Assembly (NCBI RefSeq): GCF_003217475.1
Contig: NZ_QJSP01000003.1
Location: forward strand, 124,001 to 188,000
DNA from: Williamsia limnetica
GTDB lineage: Bacteria > Actinomycetota > Actinomycetes > Mycobacteriales > Mycobacteriaceae
Direction of reading: 5' to 3'
DNA length: 64,000 nucleotides
Positions 25,239 to 34,784 of this stretch are shown here, piece after piece (position 1 is the first letter of the stretch; every line of letters begins with the position of its first letter). Position numbers and translations under genes: made by a program. The notes below the pieces were generated by a model that made no database searches, was not told where the DNA came from, and was given only the letters and a program-made list of their open reading frames with translations.

Positions 25239-25257
25239 CACCGGCAGTGAACCGGTG
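25239..25257. terminator. Short hairpin between convergent crtE and crtI
   Basis: CACCGG (25239-25244), 7-nt loop, CCGGTG (25252-25257). No T-run is present, so activity is uncertain. Confidence 0.4.
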
Positions 25258-25279
25258 CCGCACCCGCCTCACACCGGGT

Positions 25280-26863
25280 TCAGCTCGACGGCCCGACCGA
25301 CCGATCCCCTTTCAGACGCTTGCGGATGAGTTCGGCGCTGATCAAACACATCGGCAGACCGATACCGGGACGGGTGCTCGATCCCGCGTAATACAGGCCC
25401 TCAACCTTGCGTGATCGGTTGGTGGCGCGCAGGAAGGCGCTCTGGCGCAGCGTGTGTGCCGGACCGAGCGCACCCCCCGACCACGAGTTGACGGTGTCGA
25501 CGAAATCGGCAGGACCCACCGAACGCCGGACCACGATGCGTTCCGCGAGATCCGGTATGTGCGCCCACTCCGCCACCGTCGCGATCGCGTGGTCGACGAC
25601 CTTCTCGACGTCCGGCGCACCGGTGCCGTCGATCCCCCCGTGCCCGAGGCCTGGATCCGGGGGTGAGGGCACCAGGATGAAGATGTTCTCGTGGTCGGCA
25701 GGTGCAACGGAATCGTCCGTGGCGGAGGGCTTGCAGACGTACAGCGACGCAGGATCGGGCATATGGGTCGGAGCCTCGAAGATAGCGTCGAAGTTCGTCG
25801 TCCAGTCGTCGGTGAAGAACAGCGAATGGTGGGCCAGTTCAGGAACGCTGCCCTGCACACCCAGATAGGCCAACACCGCACCCGGACCTGATGTTGCCTT
25901 GTCCCACCACTTTTCAGGGAAGGTCTGCAGCTTTTTCGGCAGCAGCCGGGTCTCCACATGGTGCAGATCGGCGGCACCGATGACGATGTCGGCGGAGAGG
26001 TCGCGCTGCGCGCCACGCTGGTCGCGCAGTCGGACCCCGGTCACCTCACTTCGCCTGCGTCCCTTGCCATGGCGACCCTGCCGGGCACGTGTGAGGATCG
26101 CGGTCGCCGAGGTACCGGTGTGCACCTTCACGCCGTTATCGGCGGCCAGCCTCGCCAGCGCGTCGACGAATGTCGTGAAGCCGCCCTGGGGATACCGCAC
26201 CCCGTCAGCCAGGTCGAGCCAGCTCATCAGGTGGTAAATGGCCGGAGTACGCTCAGGTGACGAGCCGAGGAATACTGCTGGATACCCGAGGACCTGCTGC
26301 AATCTTCGGTCCGAGAAACGTTTCGAGACAAAGCCTTCGAGCGACTTGGTCAGCAACACCGCCAGCTTCGGGGCATTGCGGACCACGTCCAGTCCGAGGA
26401 ACGCACGGGGCGAATCGAAACTGGTGTAGAGAAATCGTTTGACGGCGATGTCGTACGCCTCGCGTGCCGAGTCGAGGTATGAAGCCAGGCCGACGCCGGC
26501 GCCGGGTTCGATACTCTCGAACAGCGCGCGGTTTCGCGCCTCGTCTCCCTCGATGTCGATCTTGTCGTCGACGCCTTCGAAGAACACGCGATAGCCGGGG
26601 TCCAAGCGCACCAGATCGACCTGCTCCTGGGTGGTCGTGCCGAGTAGCTCGAAGAAATGGTCGAAGACGTCGGGCATCAGCCACCACGAAGGTCCGGTGT
26701 CGAAACGGAAACCTTCGTGTTCCCAGGAGCCCGCGCGGCCGCCGAGGTCGTCGTTCTTCTCCACGAGGTCGACGTCGTGGCCGTCGCGGGCGAGCAGAGC
26801 GGCAGTGGCCAACCCGGCCACACCGCCGCCGATGACAACGACTCTTTTCGATGATGCCGTCAC
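25280..26863 (-). CDS. crtI: Phytoene desaturase
   Basis: A 527-aa FAD-dependent amine-oxidase-fold enzyme with the dinucleotide motif VVIGGGVAGLATAALL at residues 9-24, the downstream EKNDDLGGRAG, and the C-terminal bacterial phytoene-dehydrogenase signature YYAGSSTRPGIGLPMCLIS. It desaturates phytoene (or a C30/C50 analogue) to coloured carotenes. The GTG start at 26863 overlaps the crtB stop by 4 bp (GTGA), so crtB-crtI is a coupled operon. Confidence 0.94.
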   Translation of the reverse strand: MTASSKRVVVIGGGVAGLATAALLARDGHDVDLVEKNDDLGGRAGSWEHEGFRFDTGPSWWLMPDVFDHFFELLGTTTQEQVDLVRLDPGYRVFFEGVDDKIDIEGDEARNRALFESIEPGAGVGLASYLDSAREAYDIAVKRFLYTSFDSPRAFLGLDVVRNAPKLAVLLTKSLEGFVSKRFSDRRLQQVLGYPAVFLGSSPERTPAIYHLMSWLDLADGVRYPQGGFTTFVDALARLAADNGVKVHTGTSATAILTRARQGRHGKGRRRSEVTGVRLRDQRGAQRDLSADIVIGAADLHHVETRLLPKKLQTFPEKWWDKATSGPGAVLAYLGVQGSVPELAHHSLFFTDDWTTNFDAIFEAPTHMPDPASLYVCKPSATDDSVAPADHENIFILVPSPPDPGLGHGGIDGTGAPDVEKVVDHAIATVAEWAHIPDLAERIVVRRSVGPADFVDTVNSWSGGALGPAHTLRQSAFLRATNRSRKVEGLYYAGSSTRPGIGLPMCLISAELIRKRLKGDRSVGPSS

Positions 26864-27795
26864 GACTGGTGGTTCTCCCTCTTGGGGTCTTCGGTATCTG
26901 CGGGGTCTTGGGGCCTGCCACGGCGGAGTGCGGCTGCGGCTGCGATGCGCACTTTTTCGGGCGTGGGCACGCGCACGCGCTCTCGCCGGGCCTGCGCCGC
27001 CGAGGTCGCGCGCAGTCTCCGGGTCAACTCGGAGAACAGATCATGGGCCGTGCACACCGCGACGCGGCTGCCACGCGGTAGCCGGGTGATGGCCTCTGCG
27101 CTGGCGGTCAAATCCATTTCGATGTCATCGAGCCACCTGCTCCAGATGTCCTCGTCGAGGTCGTCCGGACGGAGCCCGATGAGGTACTGGCGTCCCAGTC
27201 CGTCGCTGTCGTCACCGAAATCCCGCAGAAAGTTGATCTTCTGGAAAGCGGCGCCGAGGCGCCGGGCGCCGGGTGCCAGTTCTTCGTAGCGCGCCGAAGG
27301 ATTCGACTCTCCTGCGACAAAGGCACGTAGGCACATCAGGCCGACCACCTCCGCCGATCCGTAGATGTACGTGGCGAGGCTGCCGAAATCGTGCTTTGTG
27401 CGCTCGAGGTCAGTACGCATCGAGTCGAAGAAGGGGGCGATCAACGAATCGTCGATGCCGACGCGACGTGCAGTCCTGGCGAAAGCGTGGACAACAAGAT
27501 TGGCGCTCGAGCCCGTTTCGATCGCGGAGTATGTCTCTTGTTCGAATTTGTCGAGCTCAACCAGACGGTCGGCGCTGTCCTGACCTGGCCGAGGCGCGTC
27601 CACCACCTCGTCGGCAACCCGGACGAGTGCGTAGATGTTGCAGACGTCTGTGCAGATCTGGCCGCGGAGCAACCGAGTCGCCAACCCGAACGACGACGAG
27701 TAGTGCCTGATCACCAGTGCTGCGCTGGCGTCCGCGGCTGCGTCGTAGCGCCGATAAGGCGCCAGCGCGTCCACGCGCCCTCGTGTTCGTATCAT
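26860..27795 (-). CDS. crtB: Phytoene synthase
   Basis: A 311-aa squalene/phytoene synthase. It shows RHYSSSFGLATRLL, the first Asp-rich motif in ADEVVDA (~residue 60) and the second in DFGDDSDGLGRQYL (~residue 190), which bind the two prenyl diphosphates through Mg2+. It joins two GGPP units to phytoene. It is first in the crtB-crtI operon; the promoter must lie in the 93-bp gap shared with the divergent pseudouridine synthase gene. Confidence 0.94.
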   Translation of the reverse strand: MIRTRGRVDALAPYRRYDAAADASAALVIRHYSSSFGLATRLLRGQICTDVCNIYALVRVADEVVDAPRPGQDSADRLVELDKFEQETYSAIETGSSANLVVHAFARTARRVGIDDSLIAPFFDSMRTDLERTKHDFGSLATYIYGSAEVVGLMCLRAFVAGESNPSARYEELAPGARRLGAAFQKINFLRDFGDDSDGLGRQYLIGLRPDDLDEDIWSRWLDDIEMDLTASAEAITRLPRGSRVAVCTAHDLFSELTRRLRATSAAQARRERVRVPTPEKVRIAAAAALRRGRPQDPADTEDPKRENHQS

Positions 27796-27888
27796 CCCGA
27801 CCGCTCCTCACTGTCGTTCACCAGCAAAGCCACCCCTTGATCTGGATTCGGAGCTGTCAGCGGTTCGGATGGCTCTCATGCCGATGGA

Positions 27889-28860
27889 ATGATTACCCAT
27901 ATGTCGATGCTTTCACCGCTACCGGTCAAGAACGGGATCGGCGCGACAAGGCTGCGCATCCCGGTCACCGGTCCGTGGGCGACCATCGCCGAGTACGTCA
28001 TTGCGACGTTCAGCCACCTCGACGCGAACGACCTGTACCGCCGTTTCGACGACGGCGAGATCGTGGGCTCCGATGGCACTCCTGTGCGCCGGAGCACGAG
28101 CTTGGGCGCGGAGCCGTTCATCTGGTATTACCGCGACCTGCCGGCGGAGGCCCCGGTGTCGTCACAAGAGGAGATCCTCCACATCGATGACGATCTTGTC
28201 GTGATCGACAAACCACACTTTCTGTCGACCACCCCCGGCGGGCGATACCTACGAGAGACCGCGCTCGTGCGGTTGCGGACGCGCCTGGACAATCCAGACC
28301 TGGTACCGATGCATCGCCTCGACCGTGCGACCGCCGGATTGTTGATGTTCTCCGCCCGCAGAGCCACCCGCGGCGCCTACCAATCCCTCTTCGAGAAGCG
28401 TCAGGTCACCAAGGTGTACGAGGCGGTGTCTGCATTGCCGCGGGAGTGGGACGCAGACCGTCCCGCGCTCGGCGGTCACCCCGTGCCCGTCGTCTACCGA
28501 AACCACATTGCCTCGCGCAGCGGCGTCCTGCGGGTGGTCGTCGATGACGCACTCGAGCCCAACTCCGAGACCGTGATCACGGTGCGAGGGTTCGGAATCA
28601 GCACCTCCGGTCGCGCTGTGTTGCACACGATGCTTCACCCCCGCACCGGCCGGCGGCACCAGTTGCGGGTGCATCTGTCCGCACTCGGCATCGGCATACT
28701 CGGCGACAGTTGGTATCCCGATCTGCTGGCCGAGGCACCGGACGATCATTCTCTCCCGATGCAATTGCTCGCTCGCGAACTGGAATTCACCGATCCACTA
28801 TCAGGACTTCCGCGGACGTTCACCACCCGTCGAACCCTGCTCGAGGCACCCGTCACCTGA
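27889..28860 (+). CDS. RluA-family RNA pseudouridine synthase
   Basis: A 323-aa enzyme with the RluA catalytic motif HRLDRATAGLLMF (Asp ~146), the upstream IDKPHFLSTTPGG, and the C-terminal RTGRRHQLRVHLSALGIGILGD. It isomerises uridine in rRNA or tRNA. No S4 domain is visible. ATGs at 27889 and 27901 are both possible starts; neither has a strong ribosome site. Unrelated to the carotenoid genes it abuts. Confidence 0.9.
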   Translation: MITHMSMLSPLPVKNGIGATRLRIPVTGPWATIAEYVIATFSHLDANDLYRRFDDGEIVGSDGTPVRRSTSLGAEPFIWYYRDLPAEAPVSSQEEILHIDDDLVVIDKPHFLSTTPGGRYLRETALVRLRTRLDNPDLVPMHRLDRATAGLLMFSARRATRGAYQSLFEKRQVTKVYEAVSALPREWDADRPALGGHPVPVVYRNHIASRSGVLRVVVDDALEPNSETVITVRGFGISTSGRAVLHTMLHPRTGRRHQLRVHLSALGIGILGDSWYPDLLAEAPDDHSLPMQLLARELEFTDPLSGLPRTFTTRRTLLEAPVT

Positions 28861-28908
28861 CGTCGGTAAGCGACCGAGCACAATGGTGAAGTTTGCAGCA
28901 GATCGCCG

Positions 28909-28939
28909 TAAGTCGGGTTAGCATTCTTTCGACGTTCCG
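28909..28939 (+). promoter_or_regulatory. Conserved 31-nt element upstream of permease copy 2
   Basis: TAAGTCGGGTTAGC, six variable bases, TCGACGTTCCG: the same architecture as at 18536-18566. It lies 45 bp before the GTG at 28985. Confidence 0.65.
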
Positions 28940-28984
28940 GTCATCAGCCCGGAATGCCTTTCCCCCATGATTGAGGTATTCCGC

Positions 28985-30469
28985 GTGTCCACGCCCCTAA
29001 CTGACAGCTCGCCTGCCGAGCCTCCCCCGTCCGCACCGGACTCAGGCCCGGAATTGCAGCGCACCCTCGGTGGTTTTCAGGTCTTCGCGATCTCCTTCGC
29101 GTTCATCTCCGTCGCAGTGGGCATCTTCGGGACCTACGGCGAGATGTTGGCGACAGCGGGGCCCGTCGGCATCTGGCTGTGGCTGATCGCTGTCGTCGGC
29201 CAAACTCTGGTAGCCCTGGTGGTCGCGCAGTTCGCGGCCCGGATCGCGCTCAGTGGCTCGTCCTATCAGTGGGCATCGAGGCTGGCCAACCCGAAAATCG
29301 GCTGGCTCTTCGGGTGGCTGACGTTCTGGTTTCTGGCCATTGCGGTGGTCGCTCTGGACAGCGCACTGGCCAGCCAGGCCTTCATGCCGCTGGTCGGAAT
29401 GGACGAGAACGAGGACACCGCTCGCATCATCACCGTCGTCATCCTGATCCTGCAGGCGATTCTGGTCATCGCGTCCACTCGGCTGCTGGGCCTGATCACC
29501 TCCGGTGCTGTTGGTGTCGAACTCGCCATCGTCGCAGTCTTGGTGGTGGCGCTGATCGGAGTCGTCGTGTTCACCAGCAGCGGGGATGTCAGCAACCTCA
29601 CCTCTCGCGGAGTCACCGAAGGTAACAGCTCCTACTACGCGATCGGCGGCGGTCTGACTGCCGGAATGCTCATGGGTCTGACCACCTTGGTGGGGTTCGA
29701 CTCCGCGGCCAACCTCGCCGAGGAGGCCAAGGACCCGTTCCGAAGCGTGCCACGTGCCATCGTCGCCTCCGTGGTCGCTGCGGGCGTGGCCGGATTCCTG
29801 TTCCTGATCGCACTGACGGTTGCGATCGAAGACATCGATGCCATCAGTAAGAGCGGATCCCCGGTGGCCGCCATCATCCGCGACCAGCTCGGCCCGGTGA
29901 TGGAGCGGATACTCCTGGCCGCCATCGTTTTTGCGATCTTCGGTGCCGGCATGGTCGTCATGGCCGCCTGCTCACGTCAGGCGTTCGCGATGGCCCGCGA
30001 CCAACGCTTCCCGGCACACAAGCTGATGCGCAAGGTCAACCCGCGCACCCAGACACCGATATTCGCGACCCTGCTCATCCTCGTGGTCGGCGTCGTCTTG
30101 CTACTGGTCCTGCCCGGCGATGCGTTGCTCAAGCTGATCACGGCCTCTACGCTGCTGCCCGCCATCATCTACGGCGCGACCGTCATTCTCTACCTGGTCG
30201 TCCGAAAACGGCTGGAGCACAAGGAGGGTGGGTTCAGCCTCGGACGCTTCGAGATGCCGATCGCCGTTGCGGCCCTCATCTGGGTTGTCGTCGCACTGTT
30301 CGTTCTTGTCACCCCTGGCGATTCCACGGCGTCCAACGTCATCGTCGCCGGTCTCATCCTGTTGGGCGGTGTCTACTTCGCCAAGATGATGATCTTCAAT
30401 CGAGAGGTGCTCGAGACCGAGCCGTCCGGTGGCGACGCCGTCGACGCTGTTGTCGAGTCGACCGAATGA
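28985..30469 (+). CDS. APC-superfamily amino acid permease (copy 2)
   Basis: A 494-aa permease nearly superimposable on the copy at 17003-18487, sharing SGSSYQWASRLANPK, FMPLVGMDENEDTARIITV and FDSAANLAEEAKDPFRSVP. The GTG at 28985 follows TGAGGTA, the same signal as in copy 1; the ATG at 28967 would add six residues. It is coupled to the downstream flavoprotein gene by an ATGA overlap, which copy 1 lacks, so the two copies may serve different pathways. They lie about 10.5 kb apart in opposite orientation. Confidence 0.92.
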   Translation: MSTPLTDSSPAEPPPSAPDSGPELQRTLGGFQVFAISFAFISVAVGIFGTYGEMLATAGPVGIWLWLIAVVGQTLVALVVAQFAARIALSGSSYQWASRLANPKIGWLFGWLTFWFLAIAVVALDSALASQAFMPLVGMDENEDTARIITVVILILQAILVIASTRLLGLITSGAVGVELAIVAVLVVALIGVVVFTSSGDVSNLTSRGVTEGNSSYYAIGGGLTAGMLMGLTTLVGFDSAANLAEEAKDPFRSVPRAIVASVVAAGVAGFLFLIALTVAIEDIDAISKSGSPVAAIIRDQLGPVMERILLAAIVFAIFGAGMVVMAACSRQAFAMARDQRFPAHKLMRKVNPRTQTPIFATLLILVVGVVLLLVLPGDALLKLITASTLLPAIIYGATVILYLVVRKRLEHKEGGFSLGRFEMPIAVAALIWVVVALFVLVTPGDSTASNVIVAGLILLGGVYFAKMMIFNREVLETEPSGGDAVDAVVESTE

Positions 30470-31830
30470 CGCCACAGAGTTCGTCCCCTGACACGTTGAC
30501 CGGCAGGGTTGTCAGGCTCGGCGATACGGACCATCCGGAGGCGAGCGCCGGCTGGAACCTGCTGTTCACCCATGCCCCCCAGGTCATTGTGTATGCGCAG
30601 GAGACTGTCGACGTCGTGAATGCGATCACGTGGGCACGTCTGCACGAGGTGCCGCTTCGCGTGCGTAGCGGCGGCCATTGCCTCGAAGGCTGGTCGAATG
30701 TCGACGACGGCATGGTGATCGACGTCAGCGAGATGAAGTCGGTATCGCTCGACACAGACAGGCAGACGGCGACGGTGGGCGCCGGCCTCAACCAGCTCGA
30801 GGCCGTAACCGCCTTGGGAAGAGCAGGTTTCGCGGCGCCGACGGGTACCGAGGGAACCGTCGGCCTGGTCGGTGCCACGCTGGGCGGCGGATTCGGTCTG
30901 CTGACCCGCATCTTCGGGATGGCATCTGACAACTTGTTGGCGGCAGAAATTGTGGTCCCTTCCGAAGACGGCGGCGCCGAGGTCATCGTCGCCGACGAAA
31001 CGCACCACGCGGATCTGCTCTGGGCGCTGCGGGGCGCAGGCAACGGCAACTTCGGAGTCGTGACTTCTCTGACCTTTCGGGTGCATCCGGTGGCGCAGAC
31101 CATCTACATCACAGCAACCTGGCAAGGGCTCGACCTCTTGCCCGCGGTCTTCGAGGTCTGGCAGCGTTCGGCACCGGCGACGGACAGCCGACTCACGAGT
31201 CAGATCGAAATCAGCGGCGACGCAGTGCAGGTGCTCGGTGTGCTGGTGTCGGGCTCGAAGGCAGAAGCCCTGCAGCTACTCGCTCCCATCTTCGCGATCG
31301 GTGAGCCTGAGATCACCATGACGGACGCGAGCTGGGTGGAGAACTACACGGCGTTCCAGATCCCGACCGCAGACGAACCGGCCAACTGGAAGTTCCTGTC
31401 TCAGTTCACGTCGACACCCTTCCCCCGCGAGGCAATCGATCTGATCTGCACTTTCATGTCGAAGGCTCCCACGCCGCAGTGCAATTACTTCGCCAACGCC
31501 TTCGGCGGCGAAGTCGTGCGCACAGAACCGACGGGCGGGTCGGTGTTCGCACACCGCAATGCGCTGTTCTACGCCGAGCCGGGTGCGGGATGGGGCGTCC
31601 GGGGCGGGCCGTCCTCATCCGACGACCCGCTGGGATCGACGTGCTTGAAGTGGGTTGCAGACTTCCATGAGGCATTGGCGCCTTATGTGTCTGGGGCATA
31701 CAGCAACGTCCCCAACGCCGACTCGGCGAATTGGCGAACCGATTACTGGGGCACCGGCCTCGACCGCCTGGACGTGATCAAGGCCCGGTATGACCCGCAT
31801 CGGGTGTTCAGTTTCGAACAAGGTCTTTGA
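30466..31830 (+). CDS. FAD-linked oxidase (berberine-bridge type)
   Basis: A 454-aa flavoprotein with the PCMH FAD-binding domain: RSGGHCLEGW supplies the His for covalent FAD attachment, and VGATLGGGFGLLTRIFG follows. The second attachment Cys of bicovalent relatives is absent (TEGTVGLVG), so a single His linkage is expected. The C-terminal BBE segment NWRTDYWGTGLDRL substitutes for the usual Tyr/Asn-rich end. Such enzymes oxidise sugars, alcohols or alkaloid-like substrates. The ATGA overlap with the permease suggests that the imported compound is its substrate (inference). Confidence 0.88.
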   Translation: MTPQSSSPDTLTGRVVRLGDTDHPEASAGWNLLFTHAPQVIVYAQETVDVVNAITWARLHEVPLRVRSGGHCLEGWSNVDDGMVIDVSEMKSVSLDTDRQTATVGAGLNQLEAVTALGRAGFAAPTGTEGTVGLVGATLGGGFGLLTRIFGMASDNLLAAEIVVPSEDGGAEVIVADETHHADLLWALRGAGNGNFGVVTSLTFRVHPVAQTIYITATWQGLDLLPAVFEVWQRSAPATDSRLTSQIEISGDAVQVLGVLVSGSKAEALQLLAPIFAIGEPEITMTDASWVENYTAFQIPTADEPANWKFLSQFTSTPFPREAIDLICTFMSKAPTPQCNYFANAFGGEVVRTEPTGGSVFAHRNALFYAEPGAGWGVRGGPSSSDDPLGSTCLKWVADFHEALAPYVSGAYSNVPNADSANWRTDYWGTGLDRLDVIKARYDPHRVFSFEQGL

Positions 31831-31880
31831 GGCGTCCAGCTACTGATAGCCCGAGCTTTCCGAACCACGGCAGGAACCTG

Positions 31881-32765
31881 ATGAACAGTTCAGCCCAACC
31901 CCGTTCTACCTCAACCCGCTCGCATCTGCGACGCGTACGTCCACTGCTCGTCGCCGCCGCCGCGATTGCCCTGGCGGGGTTGACAACCCCCGCAGTCGCA
32001 TCAGCCGATGTCGTGATCAAGGGCTGCACCATCGTCGCCAACCCCACCTACGACACTCACACGGTCTGTCGAAACATGGATCTGTCCGGGATCGACCTCT
32101 CGGAACAGTCGGACCTGGACTACGCCGACTTCACGGGTTCGAACATGTCGGGTCTCGCGTTGAGTTCGAGCCTGCTGGACCAAGTGACGTTCGCCGGCGT
32201 CAACCTTTCCGGCGCGGACTTCTCGTCCAGGACTATTTTTCGAACGGATTTCACTGACGCCGATCTCACCGGCGCCTCTTTCGCCGGCAGTTTTCTCGCC
32301 GACCCGATAGCGGTCGACGCCAGCTTCGTAGAGGTCGACTTGACCAGCACCAGGCTGATCTATGGCGACTTCACGAATACGGATTTCACCGGCGCCACAT
32401 TATCTGGGACAAGATTCGAGAACAGCACGATGACCGGCGCGAATTTCAGCAAGACGATCGTCGTACCCGCCGATCAGCAGCTGACGAGCACGGGTCCAGG
32501 CACCGTCGCCGAATGGACCCTGCCCGCCGGTCTGGCCGATACGGTGGCGGCGACCGAGTGCACCCCCGCGTCGGGCAGCGCATTCCCGGCAGGCGCCACC
32601 ACGACCGTGAGGTGCGTGGTCGCCGGCGGCGGTGATACCGAGGACGCCAACGAGGGAGAAGGCTTCGGCACCTTCACCGTGACCGTCAGTGCGTACGAAC
32701 CACCTGAACCACCCGAACCGCCTGCAGGGTCCTCGGGATCATCGGTGGGCGGACTGTTCGGCTGA
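31881..32765 (+). CDS. Secreted pentapeptide-repeat protein with HYR-like C-terminus
   Basis: A 294-aa exported protein. A Sec signal peptide spans residues 1-42 (LLVAAAAIALAGLTTPAVASA). Residues ~60-200 form about 25 pentapeptide repeats of the A(D/N)LXX type (for example VNLSGADFSSRT), folding as a right-handed quadrilateral helix. The next ~70 residues (TECTPASGSAFPAGATTTVRC) look like a HYR/Ig-type domain with two Cys; a Pro/Glu-rich tail ends it. ATG 31881 follows AGGAACC. Extracellular role unknown. Confidence 0.85.
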   Translation: MNSSAQPRSTSTRSHLRRVRPLLVAAAAIALAGLTTPAVASADVVIKGCTIVANPTYDTHTVCRNMDLSGIDLSEQSDLDYADFTGSNMSGLALSSSLLDQVTFAGVNLSGADFSSRTIFRTDFTDADLTGASFAGSFLADPIAVDASFVEVDLTSTRLIYGDFTNTDFTGATLSGTRFENSTMTGANFSKTIVVPADQQLTSTGPGTVAEWTLPAGLADTVAATECTPASGSAFPAGATTTVRCVVAGGGDTEDANEGEGFGTFTVTVSAYEPPEPPEPPAGSSGSSVGGLFG

Positions 32766-32896
32766 CACGACAACCCGCAATTCGTCCTGGTTGGTGATTG
32801 ATCGCCGGATGTGCTTTCCCCCGATTCTCGGGCAAACGAATCCGCTTCAAGAACTGTTCATTTGACCACTGATTCGGCGACCGTCAATATAGACGC

Positions 32897-33277
32897 ATGT
32901 CGAATCAACACGCGGAGCCTGACGCTCCGTGCTGCACGCCCTTGGTGCGCGAACCGCTGACCGAGGACTGGGCCGGCGATCTGTCCCGCATGTTCAAAGC
33001 GCTCGGCGACCCGGTGCGTCTGCGGTTGCTGAGCTTGGTGGCCAGCCACGAGGGCGGCGAGGCCTGTGTGTGCGACATCTCGGAGTCCTTCGACCTGTCG
33101 CAACCCACGATCTCCCATCACCTCAAAGTGCTGCGGTCGGCGGGCCTGCTGGACTGCCAGCGGCGCGGGACCTGGGTGTACTACTGGGTGATTCCCGCGG
33201 CCCTGCAACAGCTCTCCGCTGTCCTCGGCGAACCCGCCATTGCTTTGCAGGCCCCCTCGGACGAGGTGTCGGCATGA
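32897..33277 (+). CDS. arsR: ArsR-family arsenite-responsive repressor (copy 1)
   Basis: A 126-aa winged-helix protein with the alpha-3 motif EACVCDISESF providing CXC for As(III), and the recognition helix SQPTISHHLKVLRSAG. An additional CC pair sits at residues 12-13. It begins an operon with acr3 and arsC, each joined by ATGA overlap, and should repress it until As(III) or Sb(III) binds. Confidence 0.93.
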   Translation: MSNQHAEPDAPCCTPLVREPLTEDWAGDLSRMFKALGDPVRLRLLSLVASHEGGEACVCDISESFDLSQPTISHHLKVLRSAGLLDCQRRGTWVYYWVIPAALQQLSAVLGEPAIALQAPSDEVSA

Positions 33278-34359
33278 GCACCACCACTGACCAACCGGCA
33301 GTTGTCGGCAAACTCTCCACCCTGGACCGGTTCTTGCCGGTGTGGATCGGGGTGGCCATAGTCGCCGGCCTGCTGCTGGGCCGGATGATTCCGGGCCTCG
33401 ACGACGTGGTGAGTGCCGTCGAGATCGACGGCATCTCGCTGCCGATCGCGATCGGTTTGCTGATCATGATGTACCCGGTCCTGGCGAAAGTTCGCTACGA
33501 CCGCCTCGACACCGTCACCGGTGACCGCAAACTACTACTCGGGTCGCTGGCACTGAACTGGGTCCTCGGGCCGGCCCTGATGTTCACCCTGGCCTGGCTC
33601 ATGCTGCCCGACCTACCCGAGTATCGGACCGGACTGATCATCGTCGGCCTGGCCCGGTGCATCGCCATGGTCATCATCTGGAACGACCTGGCCTGCGGTG
33701 ACCGTGAAGCCGCAGCCGTGCTGGTGGCGATCAACTCGGTCTTCCAAGTCGTCATGTTCGCCGTCCTGGGCTGGTTCTACCTCTCGGTCCTGCCAGGCTG
33801 GCTCGGTCTGGAACAGACCACCATCGACGCCTCCCCCTGGCAGATCGCCAAGTCCGTGCTGATCTTCCTGGGCATCCCACTGCTGGCCGGGTTCTTGACC
33901 CGCCACTACGGCGAAAAAGCCAAAGGCCGCACCTGGTATGAGGAGAAGTTCCTGCCCCGTATCGGCCCGTGGGCGCTGTACGGGTTGCTGTTCACCATCG
34001 TCATCCTGTTCGCACTGCAAGGTGACCAGATCACCTCCAAACCCTGGGACGTGGTGCGCATCGCCCTGCCGCTGCTGGTGTACTTCGCGGTCATGTGGGG
34101 CGGCGGCTACGCCCTCGGCGCGGTGATGGGTCTCGGGTACGAACGCACCACCACCCTCGCGTTCACCGCGGCGGGCAACAACTTCGAGCTGGCGATCGCG
34201 GTGGCGATCGCGACCTATGGCGTCACCTCCGGGCAAGCTCTCGCCGGGGTCGTGGGACCGCTGATCGAAGTCCCGGTCCTGGTGGGCCTTGTCTACGTCT
34301 CCCTGGCGTTACGCAAGCGCTTCACGCCGCACTCACCCGTAGGATCAGGAGTCCGATGA
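33274..34359 (+). CDS. acr3: Acr3-type arsenite efflux transporter
   Basis: A 361-aa, ten-helix Acr3/BASS-family carrier. The key conserved Cys lies in WNDLACGDREAAAVLV, and the ending TAAGNNFELAIAVAIATYG with its Glu is also diagnostic of Acr3. It exports arsenite using the proton gradient. Translation is coupled to arsR by ATGA at 33274 and to arsC by ATGA at 34356. Confidence 0.95.
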   Translation: MSTTTDQPAVVGKLSTLDRFLPVWIGVAIVAGLLLGRMIPGLDDVVSAVEIDGISLPIAIGLLIMMYPVLAKVRYDRLDTVTGDRKLLLGSLALNWVLGPALMFTLAWLMLPDLPEYRTGLIIVGLARCIAMVIIWNDLACGDREAAAVLVAINSVFQVVMFAVLGWFYLSVLPGWLGLEQTTIDASPWQIAKSVLIFLGIPLLAGFLTRHYGEKAKGRTWYEEKFLPRIGPWALYGLLFTIVILFALQGDQITSKPWDVVRIALPLLVYFAVMWGGGYALGAVMGLGYERTTTLAFTAAGNNFELAIAVAIATYGVTSGQALAGVVGPLIEVPVLVGLVYVSLALRKRFTPHSPVGSGVR

Positions 34360-34775
34360 GTACGCCACCAACAGTTCTGTTTGTCTGCGTCAGCAACCGC
34401 GGCAAATCCGTGATGGCTCAGGGGTTGTCGAATCGGATGGCCGGCGCTGCCATCACCGCGATCTCCGCCGGCACCGATGCCGCAGTGGGTGGCCACGTCA
34501 ACGAACTCTCCGCACAGACGCTCGCGGAAGTCGGCGTCAGCGTCGACGACCACCAGCCGCAGCAACTCACCGATGACCTGATGCGATCGGCCGACCTGGT
34601 CGTGGTTCTCGGCACGTCCGCGAAAGTCATTGCTCCGCAAGGCACGGTAGTCGAGGTGTGGGAGACGGTGGAACCATCCTCGCGCGGCGTCGACGGGCTG
34701 GACCGCATGCGGCTGATCCGCGACGACATCGCCGACCGGGTCACCGACCTCACTGCGCGCCTGACCAATTCCTGA
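34356..34775 (+). CDS. arsC: Arsenate reductase, low-Mr PTP fold (mycothiol-transferase type)
   Basis: A 139-aa protein with the phosphatase loop VCVSNRGKSVMAQG at residues 10-23; Cys11 is the nucleophile. The two extra redox Cys of the thioredoxin-linked ArsC are missing, as in the C. glutamicum arsenate-mycothiol transferases ArsC1/ArsC2, which use mycothiol and mycoredoxin. It reduces As(V) to As(III), the substrate of Acr3. Third gene of the arsR-acr3-arsC operon. Confidence 0.92.
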   Translation: MSTPPTVLFVCVSNRGKSVMAQGLSNRMAGAAITAISAGTDAAVGGHVNELSAQTLAEVGVSVDDHQPQQLTDDLMRSADLVVVLGTSAKVIAPQGTVVEVWETVEPSSRGVDGLDRMRLIRDDIADRVTDLTARLTNS

Positions 34776-34784
34776 CGACAGGGA

